NCBI GenBank assembly: GCA_020081605.1
Contig: JAHREC010000062.1
Coordinates: 3,162,001 to 3,226,000 of the forward strand
DNA: 64,000 nt
Direction: 5' to 3'
Source: Albifimbria verrucaria
Lineage: Eukaryota; Ascomycota; Sordariomycetes; Hypocreales; Stachybotryaceae
This document shows, one piece after another, positions 24,729 through 34,646 of the stretch (position 1 is the stretch's first letter; every line of letters starts with the position of its first letter). A program made the position numbers and the translations under genes. The notes beneath the pieces were generated by a model. It saw only the letters and a list, made by a program, of their open reading frames with translations, did no database searches and had not been told where the DNA came from.

Positions 24729-25891
24729 ATGTCCTCCTACGCCGACAATGCTCTGCCCGAGGGCTCTCGCCGGCCGACCTCCGCAGCGAGGTCAAGAAGC
24801 CCAAGAAGAAGAAGGTCCTGCTTATGGGCAAGTCTGGCTCCGGCAAGTCCAGCATGCGCAGCATCATCTTCAGCAACTACATTGCACGCGACACGCGCAG
24901 ACTGTAAGACGGCTCTTGTTAACCATGATTTTTTCTTGTGTTGGATATGAGAACGCCGGAAAGCTAATTCCCTCTGTCTTGTAGGGGCGCTACCATCGAC
25001 ATTGATCTCTCCCACGTCAAGTTCCTAGGCAACCTCACCCTCAACCTCTGGGACTGCGGTGGCCAGGAAGCGTTCATGGAGAACTACCTCTCCCAACAGC
25101 GCGTCCACGTCTTCTCCAACGTCGGCGTCCTCATCTACGTCTTCGACATCGAGTCGCGCGATGTCGACCGCGACCTCGCTACCTACGTCTCCATCCTCTC
25201 CGCCCTGCTGCAGTACTCGCCCACCGCCAAGATGTACGTCCTCATCCACAAGATGGACCTGGTCGTGCCCTCAGCCCGCGAGGCCGTCTACGACGAGCGT
25301 GTCCGTATCGTTCGCCAACGCACCCTCGAGTACGCCCACGCCCATCATTCGGCCGCTGCTGCTGCCACCGCCGCCGGCGAACAGCTCATTCCATTTGCGA
25401 CCTCTATTTGGGATCAGAGCTTGTATAAAGCTTGGGCTTCCATCATACACGATCTTGTTCCCAACCTCTCCGTTATCGAACGCAATCTCGCCAATCTGGG
25501 CGTCGCCATCGAAGCTGAGGAGCTTCTTCTCTTCGAGCGCACCTCCTTCCTCGCAGTCTCCTCATGGACCTCGCCCGAGGGCCACCGCAACCCCACCGAG
25601 GACCGTCTCGAGCGCATGTCCAACATCATGAAGCACTTCAAGCAGAGCATCTCGCGCTATACCGGAACGACACGCAACGCCGAACAATTCGTCCGCCTGG
25701 AGCACAAAGCTGGCATGCGCTTCAGCCTTTTCATCCTCAAGTTCACCACAAACACGTACCTCATGGTAGTTCTGCCGCCCGGCGAGGCTCGTTTCAACGC
25801 CGCCATGCTCAACTGCCAAATCGCTGTCGAGCATTTCAAGTTCCTCGATGGGCCTTCCGTTCCAGCAGCTTCTGCAGCGTCTTCCTCATGA
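24729..25891 (+). CDS. GTR1: Rag-family GTPase GTR1
   Basis: Vacuolar/lysosomal small GTPase that pairs with Gtr2 and activates TORC1 in response to amino acids. G1 is GKSGSGKSS, the switch I Thr is in [12 protein letters not shown]3 is WDCGGQEAF and G4 is HKMD. The C-terminal roadblock-like half runs [11 protein letters not shown] ... [17 protein letters not shown]. An intron at 24904-24984 (GTAAGA ... CTTGTAG) joins RRL to GATID. One base is lost in ggg 24761-24763: the start ATG reads [12 protein letters not shown] and the frame resumes as [22 protein letters not shown]. The acidic/Ala-rich tail (residues 360 on) is short. Convergent with the next gene. Confidence 0.94.
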
Positions 25892-26331
25892 TCGGCAAGG
25901 CTGGCTGCAAGTAGCCGAGCGGGGTACATGATATGTTGGTCAAGTTTAATGGCGTTAAGGGCACCGATGATACCACATTTGTTCGCGGGCTCACGGAGTT
26001 AGGTTTCGGGATGGACGAAAAGGGCAGGATTTAAGCACCTTGAATTTGTTATAGATGTCTAACTTAAGCGCAATGGTTGAAAGTAACGCATATCAAGTTG
26101 AATGTTCACAATGTCTTGCAAGCATTATCCTTTGTTGATCACCGTTTCAACTCTTAATGTGTTTCTAGGCCCCCAAGGTAACCGCAGACAGCAGAAACCG
26201 TCAGTCGTACTTGGTTTGTGAAATCAAAATACGTCTGTCCTGCTGAGACCGAAAGCAAAGCATCAAAAGATTCTTTATGCCCGCCTCATCTATTGCAACT
26301 ACCTTCACCGTATCTTAAATCTCTATCTTAC
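25892..26331. other. convergent 3' intergenic region (GTR1 / SHP1)
   Basis: 440 bases between two converging stops. No open frame of note and no canonical AATAAA on either strand that I can identify. Presumably it holds both 3' UTRs. Confidence 0.45.
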
Positions 26332-27673
26332 TCATGCCCACTTTACCACCGCTGTGCCACCCTTCTTGAACTCGGGCATCTCTCCCAATACCAGGCTCTT
26401 GTCGGTATGTTCCTTGTTGGGGAAAGTCGTAGCAAGGACCCATGAGCGAGTGCGTGTCTCCGGTGACGCGCCCTCAACAAAGCCGTAAACATCGCCGAGG
26501 GTGTGGGTAGTGTTGAAACGGGCAGGGAGCCTTGTGCCATCAGGCATCTGGATTCGAATCATTAATGTAGGTAGCGTGGAGTCCACAACGGGAGCTGGAG
26601 CCGACGAAGCTGAGCTACCAGTGCTTGCGGATGGCTGCGCAGCGCTGGGGGCCGCCGCGGTGGCGGTGTTACCATCGCCCGGCACAGGAGCACCCAGGCG
26701 TTGGCCAGATCCGCCAAATGGCTTATACTTCTTTGGTTGAGGCTTGTAAGGTGTGTCGTGTTGATGAAGCTTAACATCTACTGGCTGGTCGCTTTCCACG
26801 TTCATAAGGTGCAGCGGAGCCCGGCCGGACCTGATCATCTGGAGGTCCATCTGGTTGGCAGGGTCATCAAAACGTCGCAGCTCGCCATCATCTACGCTAA
26901 AGCCATCCTCCCAGATATGAAGAACGCGCTCTTGCAGTTGTGTATTGGCTGGTCGAGCCGGGCCACTGGGGTCAGGAATGCTTCGACTCTCAACGCCCTC
27001 GCCACCAAGCGTCATACCGGTGCCTCTGAAGAAGGACTGTCGCGACGGGCCTGCATCAGGTGTGGAGTCTTGTCGAGATGCGTTTCTTCAAATTGTTAGT
27101 CATTTCTCATCAACTTGCACGAGAGTCAAGCTTACGCTTTAGCTTTGGCCAGAATATCGCTTATGATCTTCCGCGGCCCTCCCTCTTGCTTGGGATCCTT
27201 GACCGCCAGGCCGGATTTCTCACCACCGGCAAACAACTCTCCTCTATCTCTCTCATCATCGTCATAAAGGTCGTCGTCGTCGTCGTCATCATCATCATGG
27301 TGTGCGCTGCCGCCTCCCATGGAACCGAGGGTGGCAATACCCTTCCTCTTGGGCTGTGAGGCCGCAGCAGGCCTGCGTGCGCTGCTAGATGCTGACTGAG
27401 GTGCTGGCCGGCCATCGAGTGTTCGGGGTCCGGTATAGTTGTCGGGTGCAGTTTGGTTCTCTGTCGCCTGCTCGTCATCGTCTTGGAAGTAGGAGTTGCA
27501 TGCAGCCGTCATGTCCCAATTGTGAGCTTCCAAATACTGCGTAGCCTAATAGGGTCGCGTCAGCGTCTCGATCAAGATCAAATGTGCATCTGAAGACATA
27601 CCTGCTGTGGTGTAGCGCCGCACATGCTACAAAATTGACTGATAAGAGCATCGTGATCTTGAGTGTCCGCCAT
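26332..27673 (-). CDS. SHP1: Cdc48 cofactor SHP1/p47 (UBA-SEP-UBX)
   Basis: Substrate adaptor of the Cdc48/p97 ATPase. Start at 27673 (MADTQDHDALISQFCS, a UBA-like helix). Introns at 27546-27601 and 27086-27135 (branch CTAAC, acceptor TTGAAG) give 411 residues. Order: UBA-like (1-45), an Asp-rich stretch of nine Asp, NSFFRGTG-like linker (SFFRGTGMTLGG), SEP domain (LHIWEDGFSVDDGELR ... DVKLHQ), SHP1 box FGGSGQRLGAPVP, and the UBX domain (PTLMIRIQMPDGTRLP ... TTFPNKE ... AVVKWA). The TFPN loop fits a Cdc48-binding UBX. No frameshift. It lies divergent to MIM1. Confidence 0.95.
27270..27299 (-). repeat. GTC/ATC trinucleotide tract coding poly-Asp
   Basis: On the plus strand cgtcgtcgtcgtcatcatca from about 27271 encodes consecutive Asp residues in the SHP1 homologue. 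It is a normal acidic linker microsatellite, prone to length change. Confidence 0.7.
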
Positions 27674-28452
27674 CGTGTACGGTTGTTGGTGGTCTGCCTT
27701 GTGGAGGCGCGGGGGCGAGAATGGAGAACTTTGTCAACACTGGAAAGAGCACAGGTCTCTATGTTCGAGATGCTCCTGATTATGGAGTGGTTCGTGGAAG
27801 ATAAGACCAAGCGCGTGCTGAATGTGGTGTAGTTTGTGATCGATGTAGAGAGAAGTTAGCAGCTGAAGATCACCTTAGTTCACAGACCCAGGCAGCTTTG
27901 CCGCTTCGTCATAGGCAGCTGCTGAGTGGTAGGGAGCTCCAGAGCTAAATGGATGGAGGGGCAATTGCCAAGTGGACAAAAGAAGTGGGTCTTGCATAAG
28001 ACAAGGCCAGGTCTGGAAGTGTAACTCTAGAAGCATATCGAGCTCGTGCCATACTACACCAGCTTGACAAGTAAAGAGGCTGCTGAAATAGATGGTATAA
28101 ACTACCTCCGAATAACTTGCTATTTCCCTGGAATAAAAAGAGTTTTACTTTAGACATGGTCTTTTACTTTTCTGCACCTCCAACAAGGCTTACCGACTCT
28201 TTTTGTCCACTACTTGCAGCACCCCACCGGAACAGCAATCTGCCGACACCGGCTCCAGTTGTTACGTAATCCTAGATCATGAGCCTGGTTCCTTGACCTC
28301 AACACCACCTCATACTGCATGGGCGAGCTACTCCAAGCAGCCCTGTAGCTTCACGGTCCGCTCCGCATCATCGGAAAGCTAGAACCGGGTTCTCGCTCCG
28401 AATGAAATCTTGAAACACCAGTCTACACGTCCTCCCGAAATACGCCGCTCCA
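27674..28452. promoter_or_regulatory. divergent promoter region SHP1 / MIM1
   Basis: Shared upstream region of 779 bases between two divergent housekeeping genes. No recognised motif; the MIM1-side 170 bases are C-rich. No other gene is visible. Confidence 0.5.
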
Positions 28453-28951
28453 ATGGCTTCCGACGACGTATCGAATCCTCTCGCCGAGTCCGGTCTCACG
28501 ATGCACTCCGACAGCGAGCAGTACTCGGCTGGCGAGGAGGCCATGACGTCTCCGCCGTCCTCAGGATCCCCAGTTATCCTCTACAAGCCGCCTACGATGT
28601 GGTCCTTGATAAGGGGTGCGGCCATCAACCTACTGCTGCCTTTCATCAACGGTATGATGTTGGGATTCGGTGAGCTGTTTGCCCACGAGGCTGCCTTCCG
28701 GTTAGGGTGGGGAGGAACCAAGGTACGTCACTAGGAAAGGATTATCGAACGGCTTCATCTCTGTTATGCGGTGCATGTCCTCGGGATACTTCTTTCATCT
28801 CTATTTATCACTGTCTGGAACATGCTGACGTCTCCTTCAGGTCTTCCCCTTGTCTCGACGGAGAACACATCCCATCGGCCCCGGAATCGAAGTCCAGGAG
28901 CGCGTCCCGAGGCCCAGAACAACGCTTGACGACCTCGCAAGCCTGGAGTAA
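28453..28951 (+). CDS. MIM1: mitochondrial import protein MIM1 (TOM13 family)
   Basis: Outer-membrane insertase component that helps insert alpha-helical outer membrane proteins. Two exons, intron 28723-28840 (GTACGT ... TCCTTCAG), 126 residues. The single membrane helix carries the family hallmark LPFINGMMLGFGELFAHE, preceded by a soluble Ser/Glu-rich N-terminus and LYKPPTMWSLIRG. Exon 2 gives the conserved arginine-rich tail (VFPLSRRRTHPIGPGIEV). No frameshift, and this spliced reading is much better than the read-through. Confidence 0.93.
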
Positions 28952-29443
28952 GATGAACCGCGGAAGGAAACATCAACAGCATGTTATTAGGCCGCTACAA
29001 CATTAGTGCAGTCGTCAATTGATTGCGCTTAGCATCCAGTATTCACAGACTGGATCAACAATCAAGATAGAAACCCGTATGGCTTGTTCTGTAACAGTAA
29101 CACCGTACATCATGTTAGACCGGGGCATAAGCAGGCTATCCTATAGCAATGCGGACCCCAAAATACCTGTATATACCGCTTGATAAGACAGAATCCGAAC
29201 GTTCAGCTAGCAATACACTCTCCATTTTTATTATTAGTTTTCTTTTGAGTCGGTGTCATTGGGCTGCCTGGACAATAGGCTGGTTGATGGGTGGTCTTGT
29301 CCGAGGTACCGGAGCAAGTAGTTGAGGCGCGCCCGATATTTACCCGCCACCAGGGTCCCGGAGTACCTGTGTCAATTGCACCCAAAAAATTCCCAGACGC
29401 CAGCGCGCAGCATCCTCATCCCTACACCCTCAAAGTCGCCGCC
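28952..29443. other. MIM1-OXA1 intergenic region
   Basis: 492 bases between two same-strand mitochondrial genes: MIM1 3' end and OXA1 upstream. No other feature recognised. Confidence 0.5.
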
Positions 29444-31048
29444 ATGATTCCGAGCAGAGGCATCGCCCGGTCTCTCCTCTGTGGGACTACGGAGACACAT
29501 CTCCACGCGGTCAGCTGTATGCGCCTCTTCTTCACTGCATAGGTAGCCTGTGTCAGACTCATTAACGAGCGTCAATAGATTCAAACACCTGCCGCGGCCC
29601 TCAGAACCGTCAATGGAGGACGACTCGGATCCTCGCTTCGAAGCGTTGGCGGCTTGACCTCGAGCTCGCCTTTGAGGACAACGTACGTTGCTGCCCCAAT
29701 GGCACTGGGAACCATGCACACTTCACGAGCCTTTTCGCTTTGGTGGTCTGGCAAGCCCTCGACTCCCGAGCCGGAGCAGGCTACCTCAGCACCCGCTGCA
29801 TCTGCAACTCCCGCAACTCCTGCTACTCCCGCCGAGGCTGTCGCCCCGGTCCAAAAGGCTCCCGAAGCTACTACGGTTGCACCAGAGACCGTCGCCTCTG
29901 CCCCAGCCACGAACGACGTCACTGTTCCGACCACCGAGATCGACTTGGCCTCTCTCCAGGATGTGGTCAACGCTCCAGACCTGCTTAACATGCCAGATCA
30001 GATTGGATATCTCCACGCGCTGGGTCTCAACTATGGCTGGGGTCCTACATCAGTCATGCAGTGGATTCTCGAGCACGTTCACGTCTGGTCCGGCATGGGC
30101 TGGGCCGGATCGATTCTCGCTACCGCAGTGTTGCTCCGTGTCGTCATGGTCTACCCCAGGTCAGGGCGCAGCAGTTCAACGCCAAGATGGTTGAGATGAG
30201 GAAGGACGAGCGTGCCCAAACCGCCTTGAAGCTGGTTAGGAGTCTCTGGCCAAGAATGACCCTGATCTGCGACAGAAGGGCCAGTTCATGAACAAGATGC
30301 TGCAGAAGGAATACGGTGTCAACAACTGGGAGATGCTCTGGTCTTTTGGACAGATTCCTTTCTCGTACGGTTTGTTCCGTATCGTTACTGGCATGGCATC
30401 GGTCCCCGTGCCCTCCTCGAGTCCTCCAGCTTCCTCTGGATCAGCAATCTCGCGCAAACTGACCCATACCTCATCATGCCTGCCATTGGAACTGCCTTCT
30501 TGGTCGGCTCTCTTGCGGTACGTGTTGTTAAAAATCCTTTCTCCCGAATTGTTACTAACAGCGTTCCAGATCAACGGCAAGTACCAACAGCCACAGCAAA
30601 GGAAGATGATGAAGAACATGGCCTACGTCTTTGGCTTTGTCGGTTTCGTCGCCACCTGCTTCATGTCCGCCGCAGTCAACATCATGGCCGCGGGTCTTGG
30701 TGCCTGCACCCTCATTACCGCTGCTATCCTCAACTCGGCTGTTGTCCGTCGCCGCCTTGGCCTGCCTACTGAGGTGCCCACCGACACTACCGTCAAACCC
30801 CAGGGCTCGTACGAGGCCCCCGACAGCCTGCCCCTGGCCTCGCCGGTGTCCGCGAGCGCCTGACCGCCAACCTCGACGACGTCAAGAAGGGTCTGAACCA
30901 GCAGATGTCCAACATGACCGGCAGCTACGGCGAGACGGAGCAGGAGCGCGCCGAGAAGAAGCGCAAGGAGATGATCAAGAAGCTCGAGAGCACGCGCCGC
31001 CAGCAGGAGCGTGAGGAGTTCGACAGGAAGTACAAGAACAAGAACTAG
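29444..31048 (+). CDS. OXA1: mitochondrial inner-membrane insertase OXA1
   Basis: YidC/Oxa1 insertase that inserts mitochondrially encoded and some imported proteins. Start ATG 29444; intron 29510-29578 joins HLHA to IQTPAAALRTVNG. A long Ala/Thr/Pro-rich presequence region leads to the core (IGYLHALGLNYGWGPTSVMQWILEHVHVWSGMGWAG). A second intron lies at 30518-30569, then INGKYQQPQQRKMMKNMAYVFGF and the coiled charged tail (ENLDDVKKGLNQQM-like ... KKLESTRRQQEREEF) typical of the ribosome-binding end. One-base losses: C4 30154-30157, near 30237-30241, near 30391-30400 and C4 30831-30834. After each the Oxa1 protein continues (for example YPQVRAQQFNAKMVEM). Confidence 0.92.
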
Positions 31049-31727
31049 ACGATGGAGACCATTCACAACGGAAGGGGCTGCATTTTTAGCGCGAGCACGC
31101 CACGGCGCGTTGTGTAAATACTTTTCAGCATGTATACTAACGGGAAAGGGAAATCTCATTGAGGGAGCTGCATCTCCTAGATGTACGGATTATCATAGCA
31201 TCTTGTACATTAGGCCATTTAGAAAACACCAAACTAGGTTTTATCCTCATTGCGAAAACTAGATTCAAAAGCCATTGAGCTGTGTGCAAAGTGGATGGCT
31301 AAGAGCAACGTCTCACATAAATCGGGAACAAGCTGTGGCCACTCAAGGTGAGCCGAGGAGGAAAATGAAATATCGTACAATACTATTGGTCACGACGTGA
31401 AGAAGCCTGATCATTCAATTCACGCCAGATTTCTAGCCCGCAGATGCTATAAAATCCTGCGAGCTTTTTATCCTAAACATCTTTCCGCATATCACATTGC
31501 GTTAATGAAAAAAGACTGGTGTAGGCAGTGTCAAGCAGTCATGCGTCTATTGTCGACGTTTTTGTCTACGCCATCAAATGCATCGCCGTTTCCGGTACAC
31601 CCTCCTTCACCCCTAATAACATGATAATGTCTCATTCCCTCATTCCAAGTTGGGCAAGGCTCATATAGCCGTGATTAATCGAGGCAGCCGCCACGTCCAA
31701 TTGACCGTAAATCCACTATCCTGCTAC
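31049..31727. other. convergent 3' intergenic region (OXA1 / URC4)
   Basis: 679 bases, A/T-rich, between converging stops. It contains no recognisable gene. Short unrelated open frames are ignored. Confidence 0.45.
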
Positions 31728-33587
31728 TCAAAACACAGTGCCGTCGCTATCGATGAGAATAGGTGGTTCCTTGGTGTTTGGCCTGTTAATCTCCGCCATC
31801 TCACGACCACCCTAGTCATAGTTAGTCTCCACTTCATACCAACGTTGCAATGAGATAAATCTTTGAGGCGATGGATTGGTCTTACCTTCCAGCTACCAGC
31901 CTCTAATAATTGGGCCAGGGTCATCTCATGACCAGCAAGCTCAGTCTTCAGCGCCTTGTTCACCTCAGCACAAAGCTTATCCAGCAGCCCCACCGTTACG
32001 CCCCTCCACTCGACAATAACATCATCTGAGGGCTCAAACATCGGCGCGACTTCGACTCCTTGGCCGCCTGTCCGCCGCGTGTGGTCTGCGTAGTTCTGGA
32101 GTCCCCGCTCTTCATCAGCCGACTTGAGGGTTAGAACACCAAGGTCGATGAAGAGTCCGCCATTGCGGTACTCTGGGAGACCAGTCAGCAGCTCCGTGCC
32201 AGCAAAATGCATGTTTAGCAACGACTGCATAGGCTGCATGATAGAGTATGTAAGCCATTGTGTAAGCTTGTGGAATGGAACAATGGTTTCCCAAGAGGCA
32301 CCACGGGATGGCATGGAACTGCATGGCCAAGCATCACCAAGAGGGATGCCGTTGATCGCGGTTCGCGAAGCAGGCCAGATAGGGGTAAGGCCGTCCATAA
32401 GTACATCCCAGAGGACCGGGAGCGGTACAATCAGAACTGACGAAGCCTGCGTGGAAGGATGTGATAGCAGATAGTCTGCAATTGTTAGCTGGCCCAACAC
32501 GGTAAGAAATGAAGCAACACTCACCAACCAAATTTCCAGGGCGGCCATCGGATCCAAAGAAGTCTGGCCTCTCATTCAGAGCGGCTGCTAGTCGGACGAG
32601 AAGGTCTGTTCGACCCTGGAGTCCAGCCACTTCGTTTCCTGGACGAGATTGAAGGCCAGCAGTTAGCTTCTCCACAGTCAGAGCAGCCAGGGCGGTCTTG
32701 TCGACCTGGTTTTTGTTGTTTGGGTTGGAGGAGAAGTAGCCCTGTTCGGTGTTAGTGAGACTGTGGCTGCGACAACAACTCGAGCGATACTCACCGCCTT
32801 GTACATCTCAAGACTGGCAATGGCCAGGCCTTCGGATCGCCTGTACACGCGTCCATTCTCATTACTCTTGTAGCTCCATTGAGTGCCGGCGCCGGCATCT
32901 AATAAGACACTAATGAGGAATAGATCGACTAATCGGCGGCAGCGCTCGGTGGTATCGATCTCGGAGGGCCAGGTGGAGAGGAGGTGGGCAATGCGGTCAC
33001 GGCCGCCAACAGAAAAGTGCTGGTATCGGCCATGAGGTGGAATACTTGTGAAGGGGCATCGTAATCTCTCTGCATGAAGCTGTTAGCGACCCCTCATCTG
33101 ACCAACCCTAAGCACCTGCATGGCCCTGTGTATGCGAAAGCAAGCATACCCACGCGACAGCACTGGGACTGGCATATGCGCAATGCCAGGGGAAACCCTG
33201 GGGAGTGAAGGTGGGAAGAACAACGCACCTTGATCAGCTGCGAGACGAACTTGACGACGTGGGGAACTTTGAGAGATCGACATCGAAATGCTTGAGCTCA
33301 TTGCGGACGGCCTTTTCCATAAGAATCCTGCTCCTCTCTCTTACGGCGCCGAGACTGCGTAGGTAGCCGGCGGGATCGAGTTGAGGGTCGGGGTCGAGGG
33401 AGATCCATCTTGGGAATTTTGACGGGCGACATGGGGACATGGGAGTTGCGGGCGTGAAGCTGCCGGCTGATGTGCGATTGATGCCGCCACGCGAGGAGGA
33501 ATTCGAGTGTATGCTGACAGAGGAGTTGGAAGGACCGACATTGGGATTGGGCTTTGGAGCCTTTTCCCTGCGAGAGAAGACGCCCAT
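31728..33587 (-). CDS. URC4: uracil catabolism protein 4 homologue (DUF1688)
   Basis: Member of the DUF1688/URC4 family needed for the URC pyrimidine-degradation route in fungi; biochemical step unknown. Hallmarks are LGDAWPCSSMP, IVPFHKLTQWLTYSIMQPM and LTGLPEYRNGGLFIDLGVL. The N-terminus reads from Met 33587 with Ser/Asn-rich residues, then LDPAGYLRSLGAVRERSRILMEKA. Four introns: 33070-33228, 32742-32794, 32476-32524 and 31812-31885. The C-terminus is EPPILIDSDGTVF. Two one-base losses, both in G4 on the plus strand (33261-33264 and 33053-33056), split the N-terminal half; the protein then resumes as HVVKFVSQLIK and FTSIPPHGRYQHF. A neighbouring URC1 or other pathway gene is not present here. 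Confidence 0.9.
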
Positions 33588-33792
33588 GGTGATGGATGGA
33601 TGGTTGGTTGAGCGGGTGGAGGAGGGGTCGAGCTCCCGACCGCGATGCGGTAGACAATCGTATGCGAGAGGTCGACCGAGGGAGTGTCACTATTCGTGGC
33701 CTGAGGTCATGTACGAGACCAGAGACAAAAAGGCAAGACAAGGCTGGGTGTGGGATGATGTAAAAGAAAAAAATGTGGAAAGACAGTCAGTC

Positions 33793-33816
33793 AGGTAGGT
33801 AGGTAGGTAGGTAGGT
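33793..33816. repeat. (AGGT)6 microsatellite
   Basis: Six uninterrupted AGGT units in the upstream region of the URC4 homologue, followed at once by further G/A-rich repeats. Confidence 0.9.
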
Positions 33817-33842
33817 AAGGCAGGCCAAGCAAGTATGCAAAT

Positions 33843-33898
33843 GTAAGGCAAGGCAAGGCAATGTAAGGTAAAGTAAGGTAAGGCAAGGCAAGGTAAGA
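33843..33898. repeat. degenerate (AAGGC/AAGGT) pentanucleotide tract
   Basis: About eleven units of TAAGG/CAAGG-type five-base steps with a few interruptions (AATGT, AAAGT). Purine-rich on the plus strand, about 300 bases upstream of the URC4 start. Confidence 0.8.
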
Positions 33899-34616
33899 TG
33901 ATGTTAGTACAGTATCGGCCCAACTGTGTGAACTGAACTCTGGCGGGACGGAAAAGGAGGGGTGGTGGGGCCCAGTAGCTTGAGTTTTACCACGCCGGCC
34001 GCAAGAAAAGGACGAGTGTTGAATCGGAACGAGAGGACTGGAATGGGCGATTCGCGGGGACCCGGAGAGGCAGCGTTTTTGAAGAATCGACAGCGACGCA
34101 GCGAGGGCCTTGTGGGGTTCCTCTCGCTGGTAGACCCGGAGCAGGGGTGGTGGTGGGTTAGAGCTGCTGCGAACCCACTTGGAGGCGGAACTACCAGGTA
34201 GGCGCAGGTATGTATGCGCGAGCTTGTTAGCGGCAGCCGTGGTGTGGTAAGTGGTTGTTGTGGTGTGGTTGCGGGGATCGTGATGGTGGTGTGGTATGGT
34301 GTGGTGGGCTTGCTGCTGTCAGGGTTTGGGAGGAGCAGAGAGAGAGAGCGAGAGGGACTTTAGTTTGTTGAAGATTTGGATGGTGGTGGTGATGTCGTTG
34401 GTCGAGTCGGACAAATTTGGACAGATTTTAATCATCTCCCCCTTACCTTCCCCGGGGCTCAAGACCACCACCAACGGCACACCCACTACTTTAGTACCTA
34501 GGTAGTTAAGTTACAAAGCTGCCTGCAGAGATTCCTTACCGGTGGGTGGGATGCCAATGGCAGCTGCAGGTAATGGGGCTTGTACTATGCACCCGTCTAG
34601 AACCAGGCGAACAGAA

Positions 34617-34646
34617 AGAACCAGAACCAGAGCCAGAGCCAGAACC
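34617..34646. repeat. (AGARCC)5 hexanucleotide repeat
   Basis: Five six-base units, agaacc twice, agagcc twice, agaacc once. Noncoding, in the 5 kb gene-poor stretch. Confidence 0.85.

Noticed and set aside
27132..27533. Asp-rich acidic protein as an independent gene
   Set aside because: It is exon 2 of the SHP1 homologue.
28453..28734. MIM1 without an intron, ending at 28734
   Set aside because: The read-through loses the conserved arginine-rich tail; splicing 28723-28840 restores it.
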